A DNA stretch of 64,000 nt, taken from the NCBI GenBank assembly GCA_964635975.1, contig CAZWPO010000014.1, forward strand, positions 14,801 through 78,800, written 5' to 3'. Shown piece by piece: positions 34,952 to 43,628 of the stretch (its first letter is position 1; each line of letters opens with the position of its first letter). Made by a program: the position numbers and the translations under genes. This stretch comes from UBA5314 sp964635975. GTDB lineage: Bacteria > Bacillota > Syntrophomonadia > Syntrophomonadales > Syntrophomonadaceae. The notes beneath the pieces were generated by a model that saw only the letters and a list, made by a program, of their open reading frames with translations, was not told the origin of the DNA and searched no databases.

Positions 34952-35829
34952 ATAGTATATACACTCAAATCGAATTAATGAAAAATGATCGCCGTCTTGG
35001 TGCCAACCAGCTTCTCGTCCAGGCATTACAGATTCTTAAACAAGCTTCAATGGTATTGCCTGCATGCAGCGAAAAAGAGCTTTATGCCAAACTATTATCG
35101 ATATCCAATGACATAAAAAACAGCCGGCCCACCATGATAAATATTAAAAATGGAATGCTGTGCCTTGAAGGAATCCTGGAAGAAATCCTGAGCAAAAGCA
35201 GTGATTGTTATGAGATGCGAAAGTTGTCTGAGTACGGTATAAGCAAGATGCTCGAGTATCTTGAAGAGTGCAGTCAGGCACTTGCTGTAAATGGGGCCAG
35301 CCTGCTTAAAGATGGTATGACATTAATGACCTGCAGTTATAGTTCCAGTGTATTGCGGGCACTAACTCTTGCTCACCAAATGGGGATCAGTTTTACAGTA
35401 TTCGCAATGCTTTCAGAATATCAGGGACAATCATATGGGGTATCTCTGCTAAAGCAGTTAAAAATGCAAGGCATCCGCGGTACCCCGGTAACAGATTTAG
35501 ACATGGCCGACTATCTGATTAAAAGTGATAAGGTGATCATCGGCGCCGACGCATTATACATCGATGGATACATAGTTAACGGATTTCCCAGTCTGGAGTT
35601 GGTCGAGACAGCATATACAGTGTCACCGCAGATTCCAGTCTGGGCACTGATCGACGGTCTTAAGATAGCCGGAACAGATGAATCCATGACTGTTGAACCC
35701 GGATTTCAAAAAATACCACTTCACCTATTTACCGGAATAGTCAGCGAGCATGGAACCATACTGGATAATAAGGATTTGAAAAATTTAATGCTGTTAACGA
35801 GAAACCAGTGGAAAATTAATATTTCCTAA
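34948..35829 (+). CDS. eIF2B alpha/beta/delta-like protein
   Basis: The 293-residue protein has the C-terminal fold of the eIF2B alpha/methylthioribose-1-phosphate isomerase/ribose-1,5-bisphosphate isomerase superfamily, seen in TCSYSSSVLRALTLA, the KVIIGADALYIDGYIVN segment (with the superfamily's conserved GAD) and a Rossmann-like core. The N-terminal helical part is about 110 residues. In bacteria such proteins are sugar-phosphate isomerases, not initiation factors. Which sugar phosphate it uses is open; ribose 1,5-bisphosphate is one possibility. It overlaps the Nudix gene by 4 bp. Confidence 0.75.
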   Translation: MNSIYTQIELMKNDRRLGANQLLVQALQILKQASMVLPACSEKELYAKLLSISNDIKNSRPTMINIKNGMLCLEGILEEILSKSSDCYEMRKLSEYGISKMLEYLEECSQALAVNGASLLKDGMTLMTCSYSSSVLRALTLAHQMGISFTVFAMLSEYQGQSYGVSLLKQLKMQGIRGTPVTDLDMADYLIKSDKVIIGADALYIDGYIVNGFPSLELVETAYTVSPQIPVWALIDGLKIAGTDESMTVEPGFQKIPLHLFTGIVSEHGTILDNKDLKNLMLLTRNQWKINIS

Positions 35830-35864
35830 TACCTATCGCTTGACTCCGGGTTTTTATCGGCATA

Positions 35865-35873
35865 TGTTATAAT
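35865..35873 (+). promoter_or_regulatory. Extended -10 promoter element
   Basis: TGTTATAAT is a perfect extended -10 (TGnTATAAT). Transcription would begin near 35880, which leaves room for the GGAGGA site at 35889 and the GTG start at 35903 but not comfortably for a start at 35888. Confidence 0.5.
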
Positions 35874-35902
35874 TCTTTTATCTGTACTTGGAGGAACTTG
35901 GA

Positions 35903-38518
35903 GTGGAAATAATTACTTCCCATAATGCCCTGGACTTTGATGGATTGGCCTCCATGGTTGCAGCAAACAAGCTGTTCCCATCTGCAATAAAGGTTTTCTC
36001 TGGAACTTTATCTAAAAATGTCAAGCAGTTTATGGCCTTATACAAAGATTCTTTGATGATCTATACACCGAACCAGGTTGATCTGTCGCAGGTAAAAAAG
36101 CTCATAATAGTTGATACCGCTAACGCCAATCGCCTTGGTCAGCTTTCCGACCTGGCCCGTTATGCTGAAATCAAGCGCTATATTTATGATCATCACCCGC
36201 CCTCGCCTGATGACCTTGCCGGTGATATGGTGATGGTAGAGATGGTTGGAGCCGCTACGACCATTTTGGTTGAGCTTTTAATGATCAGGAATGTTAAATT
36301 ATCTGCTTTTGATGCCACTATATTGGCACTGGGTATTTATGAAGACACGGGAAGTTTAGTATTCAGCTCGACCACTTCCCGTGATGCGGAGGCGGTGGCT
36401 TATCTGCTGAAGATGGGCGCCAACCTTTCCATAGTAGCCAATTTTATGGAGCGGCCATTCAGCAGCGAACAGAGGGTGGTTCTCCAGGAACTTCTCAATA
36501 ATGCGCGTCACTACAATATCAGCAATATGGATGTGGTCGTTGCCATCTCAGAAGGGGATGCCTTTATACCCGGACTGGATGCGGTGACCTTCCGCCTTTT
36601 TGAAATTGAAAACTGTGATGCAGTCTTCGTTATAGCCAGGATGGACAGGAAATTGAACATCGTAGCCCGCAGCCGCACTCCTAATTTGAAAGTGAACGAA
36701 TTGCTTAAACCATTGGGCGGTAATGGTCATGAAAAAGCCGCTTCTGGAGTGGTTAAGGGGAAAAATGCCGAGGAAGTTTTAGCATTGATCATAGATGCTC
36801 TGGGGGTGGGAGTAACTCCCGGCCTTCTGGCCCGCGACCTCATGTCAACCCCGGTTAAGACCGTACCCATCTCTATAAGCATGGAAGAAGCGGGCAAAAT
36901 AATGCTGCGCTATGGACATACAGGAATGCCCGTAATGGACGGAGATCTAATGGTAGGAGTAATATCCCGGCGCGATGTTGATAAAGCCAAAATACACGAT
37001 TTAGACCATGCTCCCGTAAAAGGGTTTATGAGCAGCCAGGTCTTGACGGTGGAACCAGACACACCTGTGGCTGAGATCCAGCGCCTCATGGTGGAGAAGG
37101 ATGTCGGCAGGCTTCCGGTTGTAGAAAATGGTCATCTGCTGGGAATTGTGTCCCGGACTGATATTCTGCGTACCCTGCATGGTAAGGACACCCCTGAAGA
37201 CCACGAACTGCTCTACGACGGTTACTCATATGAAGAGAATAATGTGCAGGCATTGATGCGCGACCGGCTTCCTTCCCAGCTGATGTCTATCCTGGAACTG
37301 GCCGGGCAGCTAGCTGATGAAATGGGGCGCAAGGTCTACTGCGTGGGAGGATTCGTCCGAGATCTGCTATTACGGGTCCCTAACTATGATGTGGATCTGG
37401 TGGTTGAAGAAGAGGGCGCCTCTTTGACGCGTGCCCTTGCTCAGCGCCTGGGAGCCAAGGAGAGAGTTCACGAACGCTTTCGTACCGGCGTGGTGGTTCT
37501 GGCAGATGGGAGCAAAATCGATGTTGCCACTGCACGGACTGAATACTATGAGTTCCCGGCCGCGCTTCCCAAGGTGGAAAAATCATCGATACGCGAAGAC
37601 CTGTACCGGAGGGACTTTACGATAAACACCCTGGCTATTTGCCTGAATCCAGGTAAATTTGGGGATCTGATCGACTATTTCGGCGGACGTAAAGACCTGG
37701 AACAGGGTTTGATCCGTATACTATACAACTTCAGCTTTGTTGAGGACCCCACCCGCATTCTAAGGGCGATACGCTTCGAACAGCGTTACCGTTTCCAGAT
37801 GGAGGAAGACACCCTGCGTTTTGCCCGGGATGCTATCGAGAGACGCCTGCTGGGCAAGCTCTCATACAAGCGCATACTGCAGGAGCTGATTTTGATTTTG
37901 AGCGAAAAAGATCCGATCCCGTCACTGCAGCGCATGAGTAAAGTCGGAGTCTGGCAATACATTCTTCCCGAGGTGCGGCTCAGGGATATTGACGCTACTC
38001 TCTTCAAGCGGGTGCCTATCGTAAGCGCCTGGTGGGAGGAGCGCTATCAAAAGATGGGGCTCAAACCGTGGCTTATCTATCTGCTTCTGCTGCTAGCAAG
38101 GTTGAATGAAGAGCAGGTTGTGTCTATCGCCGAACGCTACCGCCTGACCGGATACGCGCGCAGGTGTTTGCGGGATTCCAGGAACGTGGAGGAGATTATA
38201 GCCATTCTAAACGATCCCCAAAAACAGTTCAGCGATATCAGCGAAAGAATCGGCAGTTGGAATCCCGAGAGCATAGTCTATCTGCTGCTCAATATTCCCG
38301 GTGAAGCTACCTGGGACCGCTTGGTCACTTATCTGGACGCTAAAGAGAGTGTTAAAGTGGAGATTAATGGAAATGATCTCAAGGAATTGGGCGTAAAACC
38401 GGGCCCGCTATATAGTACAATATTAAACCGACTTTACCGGGATAAACTAAACGGAGTAGTGAAAAATCGTCATGAGGAACTCCAGGCAGTTCATGCCTGG
38501 CTGCAGGAGGAAATATAA
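35903..38518 (+). CDS. DHH/DHHA1-CBS-CCA tRNA nucleotidyltransferase fusion
   Basis: The protein of about 871 residues joins a DHH/DHHA1 phosphoesterase (about 1-310; SHNALDFDGLA, VDTAN, YDHHPP, GGNGHEKAASG), two CBS domains (about 315-430) and a class II tRNA nucleotidyltransferase/poly(A) polymerase module (about 455-871; VGGFVRDLLL, NYDVDLVV, RRDFTIN, DPTRILRAIRF). The same order is known in Aquifex, where such an enzyme adds A, with a separate CC-adding enzyme. It may add the 3' CCA or its last A to tRNA while the DHH part degrades nanoRNA or cyclic dinucleotide. The first DHH motif is somewhat degenerate (HNALDFD). TTG at 35888 overlaps the ribosome binding site, so GTG at 35903 is preferred. 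Confidence 0.88.
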   Translation: MEIITSHNALDFDGLASMVAANKLFPSAIKVFSGTLSKNVKQFMALYKDSLMIYTPNQVDLSQVKKLIIVDTANANRLGQLSDLARYAEIKRYIYDHHPPSPDDLAGDMVMVEMVGAATTILVELLMIRNVKLSAFDATILALGIYEDTGSLVFSSTTSRDAEAVAYLLKMGANLSIVANFMERPFSSEQRVVLQELLNNARHYNISNMDVVVAISEGDAFIPGLDAVTFRLFEIENCDAVFVIARMDRKLNIVARSRTPNLKVNELLKPLGGNGHEKAASGVVKGKNAEEVLALIIDALGVGVTPGLLARDLMSTPVKTVPISISMEEAGKIMLRYGHTGMPVMDGDLMVGVISRRDVDKAKIHDLDHAPVKGFMSSQVLTVEPDTPVAEIQRLMVEKDVGRLPVVENGHLLGIVSRTDILRTLHGKDTPEDHELLYDGYSYEENNVQALMRDRLPSQLMSILELAGQLADEMGRKVYCVGGFVRDLLLRVPNYDVDLVVEEEGASLTRALAQRLGAKERVHERFRTGVVVLADGSKIDVATARTEYYEFPAALPKVEKSSIREDLYRRDFTINTLAICLNPGKFGDLIDYFGGRKDLEQGLIRILYNFSFVEDPTRILRAIRFEQRYRFQMEEDTLRFARDAIERRLLGKLSYKRILQELILILSEKDPIPSLQRMSKVGVWQYILPEVRLRDIDATLFKRVPIVSAWWEERYQKMGLKPWLIYLLLLLARLNEEQVVSIAERYRLTGYARRCLRDSRNVEEIIAILNDPQKQFSDISERIGSWNPESIVYLLLNIPGEATWDRLVTYLDAKESVKVEINGNDLKELGVKPGPLYSTILNRLYRDKLNGVVKNRHEELQAVHAWLQEEI

Positions 38519-38519
38519 A

Positions 38520-39170
38520 TTGGACCAATTGACTAGCTATCTGGAATATAAAATAATCATTTTTCTAATATTACTGCCAGGCATACTAATAGGACTTACT
38601 TTTCATGAATGGTCGCATGGTCGAGTGGCATATAGTCTGGGAGATCCGACACCGTCTGAGCAGGGCCGACTCACATTGAATCCTCTGCCCCATATTGACT
38701 GGTTGGGTTTTTTAATGATTGCTCTTTTTCACTTTGGATGGGCAAAACCGGTGCAGGTTAATCCGTATCGGTTTAAAAAGGCAAACGTTAAACAAGGCAT
38801 GATGCTGGTGTCACTAGCCGGACCGGGGATGAACTTCTTGATTGCAGTTGTAGGCGCTATATTTTATCATCTGTTTAGTAAATCCTTCTATAGCAGTGAA
38901 TGGATCTCATGGCTATTAGTAATACTCGCTTGTTTGGTATACATTAATCTAATACTGGGAGTGTTTAACTTGATCCCGGTTCCACCTCTGGATGGATCCA
39001 AAATTTTAGCCGGACTTTTACCTGATTCCGGAGCCAAATTTATTTATTCACTAGAGCCGTATGGAATGGCGATATTATTACTGATAATATTTACTAATAT
39101 TGCTGATTTAATTCTTTTCCCTATGGTTGGATTCTTTATGAATAATCTGCAAGTTCCAATACCCTTCTAA
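38520..39170 (+). CDS. Site-2 protease-like M50 metalloprotease
   Basis: The 216-residue membrane protein has the zinc motif HEWSH in TFHEWSHGRVAYSLGD and the second motif NLIPVPPLDGSKIL (Asp ligand), in about five helices, as in small M50B intramembrane proteases. Substrates are unknown; SpoIVFB-like roles are possible in a spore former but the short form without CBS domain is general. TTG at 38520 follows AGGAGG at the end of the preceding gene. scpA follows after 17 bp. Confidence 0.85.
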   Translation: MDQLTSYLEYKIIIFLILLPGILIGLTFHEWSHGRVAYSLGDPTPSEQGRLTLNPLPHIDWLGFLMIALFHFGWAKPVQVNPYRFKKANVKQGMMLVSLAGPGMNFLIAVVGAIFYHLFSKSFYSSEWISWLLVILACLVYINLILGVFNLIPVPPLDGSKILAGLLPDSGAKFIYSLEPYGMAILLLIIFTNIADLILFPMVGFFMNNLQVPIPF

Positions 39171-39187
39171 ACAAGGAGGTTTAAGTT

Positions 39188-39242
39188 TTGAACTACATGG
39201 TGGACCTGGAGACCTTTCATGGGCCGCTTGACCTGCTGCTCT
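39188..39242 (+). CDS. scpA: scpA start fragment left of the assembly gap
   Basis: These 55 bases begin with TTG after AAGGAGG (39174-39180) and are identical to 39343-39397 on the other side of the gap. They are the true start of scpA, present twice because the two contigs overlap. The gene should be read as continuous. Confidence 0.85.
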
Positions 39243-39342
39243 NNNNNNNNNNNNNNNNNNNNNNNNNNNNNNNNNNNNNNNNNNNNNNNNNNNNNNNNNN
39301 NNNNNNNNNNNNNNNNNNNNNNNNNNNNNNNNNNNNNNNNNN
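39243..39342. other. Assembly gap, 100 N
   Basis: Exactly 100 N, a conventional placeholder length. The 55 bases before and after it are identical, so the real gap is most likely negative (the contigs overlap) and no sequence is missing. Confidence 0.95.
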
Positions 39343-40080
39343 TTGAACTACATGGTGGACCTGGAGACCTTTCATGGGCCGCTTGACCTGCTGCTCTACC
39401 TGATCGACCAGAACCAGGTGGACATTTACGACATCCCGGTTGCCAAATTGAGTGACCAGTTCATCGAGCATATACAGGATAGCGGCGATTACGATCTGGA
39501 GATGATCGGCGATTTTTTAGTTATGGCCTCCTACCTACTGCGCCTCAAGGCCCGCATGTTGCTGCCGGTACACCTTGATGAGGAAGAAGAATCTGATGTC
39601 GACCCTCGTGAAGAACTGGTGCAGCGCCTGGAAGAATACAAGAAATACAAGGAGGCCGCTGAGCTTCTTCTGGACCGGCAAAGAGGAGAGAGTCAACGCA
39701 TATTTTTCCGGGGCGGTGATTTTGGAGTAGGTGAAAACGAGGTTCTCAAGGCTGACATGCGCCTGCTCATGCGCGCTTACCAGATAGTGCTGGAGAGGAT
39801 GGACCAGGAGAACCCGGAATTACATATTCCTCAAGAAGACGTAAATATCCAGGAAAAGATGAGTGAAATACTACTGATGCTCGAGGACCGCGGGGGAAAG
39901 TTGAATTTCCTGGATATTTTTTCGGGAGTTCATCGAAAGCGCGAAATGTTGGGGCTTTTTTTAGCACTGTTGGAACTGGTCCGCCTGCAGAAGATTCAGG
40001 CCGTTCAGGATCAAAAGTTTGGCGATATCAGATTAGGTTTACGGGTGGGGATTAAAGATGCTGTTGAGGGAAGAGATTAA
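39343..40080 (+). CDS. scpA: Segregation and condensation protein A
   Basis: The 245-residue kleisin has the conserved start (YMVDLETFHGPLDLLLYLID), the ADMRLLMRAYQ middle and a C-terminal winged-helix domain. It bridges SMC heads with ScpB for chromosome condensation. The TTG start here has only N upstream; the genuine ribosome binding site is at 39174-39180 on the left contig. It overlaps scpB by 23 bp, as is common. Confidence 0.93.
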   Translation: MNYMVDLETFHGPLDLLLYLIDQNQVDIYDIPVAKLSDQFIEHIQDSGDYDLEMIGDFLVMASYLLRLKARMLLPVHLDEEEESDVDPREELVQRLEEYKKYKEAAELLLDRQRGESQRIFFRGGDFGVGENEVLKADMRLLMRAYQIVLERMDQENPELHIPQEDVNIQEKMSEILLMLEDRGGKLNFLDIFSGVHRKREMLGLFLALLELVRLQKIQAVQDQKFGDIRLGLRVGIKDAVEGRD

Positions 40081-40639
40081 AGCTGCGGCTGAGGCTATTC
40101 TATTCGTCCGTGGAGAACAGGTCTCAATCGACGAATTGGTGGAGATCCTGGATGTGCCACTTTTGGATTTGAAGGGCATTATGCAGGAATTGATCTTGGA
40201 GTATAATGAGAAAAAACGCGGCATTCAGATCGTGAGCGAAGACTATACCTTCATGATGTGCTCCCGTAAGGAGTACTCTGAATATCTGACCCGAATGGAT
40301 AAGACTACTCAACGGCGCTTGAGTCCCGCGGCGATGGAAACCCTCGCTTTGATAGCCTATCGTCAGCCGATTACTCGATCAGAGATCGAAAACATAAGGG
40401 GTGTCAAGTCAGACCGGGTGGTTAGCAACCTCCTGGAGAAGGGCCTGATCTGTGAGGCGGGGCATAAAGCTGTAATAGGCAAACCGGTACTATATGCTAC
40501 TACCCAGGAATTTTTGCGCATCTTTGGCCTGGCGGGGCTGAGTGATCTGCCCCGTTTAGAGGAGGAAAAAAAGGATGGCCGAGAAATCAATAGAAGAACA
40601 GGTAATGATCGAAGCTCAAAAGGCAAAGCGTCTGGCTAG
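40058..40639 (+). CDS. scpB: Segregation and condensation protein B
   Basis: The 193-residue protein consists of two winged-helix domains with the typical AAAEAILFVRGEQVSIDEL start and LALIAYRQPITRSEIENIRG centre. It is the ScpA partner. ATG at 40058 lies inside the end of scpA. Its C-terminal tail overlaps the following DUF1992 gene by 65 bp in another frame. Confidence 0.93.
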   Translation: MLLREEIKAAAEAILFVRGEQVSIDELVEILDVPLLDLKGIMQELILEYNEKKRGIQIVSEDYTFMMCSRKEYSEYLTRMDKTTQRRLSPAAMETLALIAYRQPITRSEIENIRGVKSDRVVSNLLEKGLICEAGHKAVIGKPVLYATTQEFLRIFGLAGLSDLPRLEEEKKDGREINRRTGNDRSSKGKASG

Positions 40640-41135
40640 ATATATGAGCAGCACCCAGGATCTGGTAGAGCGGCAGATCGAAAAGGCCAGGGAAAAAGGC
40701 GCCTTTGACAATTTAGAAGGAGCCGGAAAACCATTAAATTTAGAAGAGAATCCGTTTGAGCCACCAGAAATGCGCATGGTATTAAAAATACTAAAAGACA
40801 ATGATTTTGCTCCCTACTGGGTTGAGCTGGGCAAGGATATAGACGCCGGTCTGGAGAAAATTCGCCTGGAGCGAGAATCATTTAAAAGTTATACGCGTAT
40901 AACCCTGGGGCAGAAGCGCAGCAGCAGCACCCTGCGTAGATATGAAATCAGAAAAGCGGGTTTTTATATTGAGTGCCGGGAACGTCTGGCTGAAATAAAT
41001 AAAAAGATCCTTGATTATAATCTGCATTGTCCGACCTTCAGGGCTGGTCGCGCCAACTTCAGCGTAGACGATGAGATGTACAAAATCATCCATGATATAG
41101 AACAATATATTGAGGATTTGACAAAAGGTTTTTAG
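40575..41135 (+). CDS. DUF1992 (DnaJ-homologue C28-like) protein
   Basis: The 186-residue protein contains the DUF1992 core: LVERQIEKAREKGAFDNLEG, then GKPLNLEENPF and a following helical region. Homologues are called DnaJ family domain-containing, but no J domain is present. Function unknown. ATG at 40575 follows GAGGAGG, unusually deep inside scpB (65 bp overlap), so the end of scpB and the start of this gene are translated in different frames from the same DNA. Confidence 0.8.
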   Translation: MAEKSIEEQVMIEAQKAKRLARYMSSTQDLVERQIEKAREKGAFDNLEGAGKPLNLEENPFEPPEMRMVLKILKDNDFAPYWVELGKDIDAGLEKIRLERESFKSYTRITLGQKRSSSTLRRYEIRKAGFYIECRERLAEINKKILDYNLHCPTFRAGRANFSVDDEMYKIIHDIEQYIEDLTKGF

Positions 41136-41207
41136 TATAAGCAGGGCCAAGCCGCCTGCATAAGCCGGGGACAGCAGGGCAAAATAGGGAAAACAGGAGA
41201 AAATGCC

Positions 41208-41807
41208 TTGCTATACCGGTTTTTTTTAGTTAGTTTTATATTGGTTTTTCTGCTGCTCATTTGCGTTTATATCAGGGGCGCTATAGCTGCCAGGATGATA
41301 TGGGCAAATGGCCAGCCTCATATATTTGTCGAGTTAAGCAATCCCCGTATGGGCCTTAAACATTCTTTCAAATATTCTGGGCATGGTCTGATTTTGCCAG
41401 CCCTGGAAAACCTGCCTCAACTGCTATCCTCTCTGGACAAGGTAATTACCAGGCTGAATCATGCAAAAAAAATGGGTAGTTTGTGTATAAAGCTCCTGGT
41501 AATTCAGGAACTGGAATGGAAGAGCGTCTTAGGATGTGGTGACGCGATGGGCACTGCGCTGGCCAATGGCAGTCTATGGGGATTTAAAGGGATGCTGATA
41601 GCTGTTGTAAGCAGTAAAACCAGGGTGGAAAAGCTTGATCTAATGGTTCGCCCTGACTTTACTCAAAAATGCTTGGAAAGCCAACTGCATTGTATATTCA
41701 AGATGCGGATAGCGCATATTATTTTTGTAACCGCATATTTTTTGGGACTCGGACTTAAAAGGCAGATTGAAGAGAGTTTGCATAGTTTACAAAACCGTTG
41801 GGGGTGA
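41208..41807 (+). CDS. DUF2953 membrane protein
   Basis: The 199-residue protein has an N-terminal helix (about 3-27) and a C-terminal hydrophobic segment, with the layout of DUF2953 (YtfI-like) proteins. In Bacillus ytfI neighbours ytfJ, exactly as here with gerW following after 4 bp. Function unknown; a sporulation link is inferred from the neighbour. TTG at 41208 follows CAGGAGA. Confidence 0.7.
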   Translation: MLYRFFLVSFILVFLLLICVYIRGAIAARMIWANGQPHIFVELSNPRMGLKHSFKYSGHGLILPALENLPQLLSSLDKVITRLNHAKKMGSLCIKLLVIQELEWKSVLGCGDAMGTALANGSLWGFKGMLIAVVSSKTRVEKLDLMVRPDFTQKCLESQLHCIFKMRIAHIIFVTAYFLGLGLKRQIEESLHSLQNRWG

Positions 41808-41811
41808 ATAA

Positions 41812-42255
41812 ATGGAGGCACAGCAAGACAAAGGAAGCACCAGTCATCCGATTGAAGGGCTGATGAAAACAGCCATGCAGAGCATAAAGGAAATGGTTGA
41901 CGTAAATACCGTGGTTGGCGATGCTGTCGAGACGAACGATGGGAGCGTTATTATTCCGATATCGCAGGTTGCCTGTGGATTTGCAGCCGGGGGCGGAGAA
42001 TACGAAATAATGGCGGGCAATGGCAAAAGCAGTGAGATGCCTTTTGCGGGCGGCAGCGGAGCGGGCGTATCTGTTAGACCAATGGGTTTTCTAGTATGCC
42101 GGATGAATGACGTGCGCCTGATATCAGTTAGCGGCAATCACCTGGCCGAAAGAATCGTGGACATTGCCCCGCAACTGCTCGACAAAATAGAGAATGCCCT
42201 GCGCAGGAATGCAGGTGGAAAAAATGGTAACCACCTTAACAGCGAATATCAATAA
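41812..42255 (+). CDS. ytfJ: GerW family sporulation protein (YtfJ)
   Basis: The 147-residue protein matches YtfJ/GerW: LMKTAMQSIKEMVDVNTVVG, then GDAVETNDGSVIIPISQVACGF, a glycine-rich AGGSGAGVSVRP segment and VRLISV. It is made in the forespore in Bacillus and needed for normal germination of some receptors. ATG at 41812 follows GGGGTGA. A terminator follows, ending this group before spmA. Confidence 0.88.
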   Translation: MEAQQDKGSTSHPIEGLMKTAMQSIKEMVDVNTVVGDAVETNDGSVIIPISQVACGFAAGGGEYEIMAGNGKSSEMPFAGGSGAGVSVRPMGFLVCRMNDVRLISVSGNHLAERIVDIAPQLLDKIENALRRNAGGKNGNHLNSEYQ

Positions 42256-42318
42256 AGGCTTGTCAAACAGCTATTGATCCAGTAAATAACTATACTATAC
42301 TTTGTCTACTGCAAAAGG

Positions 42319-42350
42319 ACACCGGCGTTACGGCCGGTGTTCTATTTCTT
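42319..42350 (+). terminator. Terminator after ytfJ
   Basis: Arms ACACCGGC (42319-42326) and GCCGGTGT (42333-42340), then TCTATTTCTT. Clear hairpin with a moderate T-run. Confidence 0.75.
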
Positions 42351-42393
42351 GACCTTAATTCATACCCTTCATAAATACTGAGGGGGTGAATTT

Positions 42394-42987
42394 ATGCTCA
42401 ATGTTATATGGCTGCTTCTGCTGGCCGGCGGTATAATTGTAGCTGCTTTAACAGGCAATATTGAAGCTGTGACTGGCGCAGCCCTGAGTGCAGCACGAAG
42501 TGCTGTTGAGATATGTATTGACCTGGTAGGAGTTATGGCCTTATGGCTGGGGATGATGAGAATCGCGGAACGGGGAGGGCTGGTGCGTAGAATAGCGCGC
42601 CTGCTAAGGCCGCTGACGGTCAAACTTTTTCCCAGCGTACCACCTGACCACCCGGCCATGGGGGCCATCATTTTAAACCTGAGCGCCAATATCCTCGGAC
42701 TGGGGAATGCCGCCACTCCTTTCGGAATGAAAGCAATGAAACACCTTCAGCAGTTGAATGAGGGTAAAGATGAAGCTTCTGCGGCTATGTGTACTTTTTT
42801 AGCCCTCAATACATCCTGCATAACGCTCCTGCCTGCTACTATAATAGGCGTAAGGCTTTCCTTTAATTCCGCCAATCCCGTCGAAATCGTAGGGCCTTGT
42901 ATCTTTGCTACATCTATTTCAATGTGCATGGCCGTCGTCCTTGACTACTGGTTCCGACGCTTCAGCCGCTGGGGGAGGAGAGCCTGA
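42394..42987 (+). CDS. spmA: Spore maturation protein A
   Basis: The 197-residue membrane protein of the nucleoside-recognition (Gate) domain family has the conserved NLSANILGLGNAATPFGMKAM segment and about five helices. SpmA and SpmB are needed for spore core dehydration. ATG at 42394 follows GAGGGGGTG. Its stop codon overlaps the spmB start codon (TGATG). Confidence 0.92.
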   Translation: MLNVIWLLLLAGGIIVAALTGNIEAVTGAALSAARSAVEICIDLVGVMALWLGMMRIAERGGLVRRIARLLRPLTVKLFPSVPPDHPAMGAIILNLSANILGLGNAATPFGMKAMKHLQQLNEGKDEASAAMCTFLALNTSCITLLPATIIGVRLSFNSANPVEIVGPCIFATSISMCMAVVLDYWFRRFSRWGRRA

Positions 42988-43523
42988 TGCTTTATTCCCT
43001 GCTGAGTACTGTATCCAAATGGGCTATACCTTTTCTTCTGCTATGCATACCCTTGTATGGTTTTTTTCGTAAAGTGCCCGTCTATGAATCATTCGTTGAG
43101 GGGGCTGAAGAAGGATTCACCACCGCTGTAAAGATCATTCCCTTTCTAGTAGGGATGCTGGTAGCGATCTCGGTTTTCAGGGCATCAGGGGCTCTGGAAT
43201 TGGTCAGCCGCGCACTGGCGCCAGTGACCGGATTCATCGGAGCGCCTTCTGAAATCCTACCACTGGCTTTCATGCGACCCCTGTCAGGTAGTGCAGTACT
43301 TGGATTGTCTGCTGAATTGATGAAAGTATACGGCCCGGACTCATTTGTAGGCCGCCTTGCTTCAGTAATGCAGGGAACAACGGATACAACTTTCTTCGTT
43401 TTAACCATTTATTTTGGGGCAGTCGGGATCAAAAAATACCGCTATGCCCCGATTACTGGCTTAACTGCCGATATCACCGGATTTCTAGCGTCGCTATACA
43501 TCTGCCATAAGCTGTTCGGGTAG
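42987..43523 (+). CDS. spmB: Spore maturation protein B
   Basis: The 178-residue partner of SpmA, also a Gate-domain membrane protein, shows KIIPFLVGMLVAISVFRASG, then FMRPLSGSAVLG and QGTTDTTFFVLTIYFGAVG. The one-base overlap with spmA points to translational coupling. Confidence 0.92.
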   Translation: MLYSLLSTVSKWAIPFLLLCIPLYGFFRKVPVYESFVEGAEEGFTTAVKIIPFLVGMLVAISVFRASGALELVSRALAPVTGFIGAPSEILPLAFMRPLSGSAVLGLSAELMKVYGPDSFVGRLASVMQGTTDTTFFVLTIYFGAVGIKKYRYAPITGLTADITGFLASLYICHKLFG

Positions 43524-43542
43524 AACCCGCTTCCACGACAGA

Positions 43543-43565
43543 TTAGACCTTGCCGGTCTAAAAAA
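43543..43565 (+). terminator. Hairpin between spmB and fhs
   Basis: TTAGACC (43543-43549) and GGTCTAA (43555-43561), loop of five, followed by A residues rather than T. On the plus strand it is a weak terminator at best and may instead affect initiation of fhs. Confidence 0.35.
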
Positions 43566-43628
43566 GGAGGAAAAATGACCTTGGTAGGGGAAACTATACC
43601 GAGAAAGCTGTCAAAGGAGGATAAGCCA

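Noticed and set aside
43524..43628. Tetrahydrofolate riboswitch before fhs
   Set aside because: Only a 7-bp hairpin is present; the conserved folate aptamer sequences are absent.
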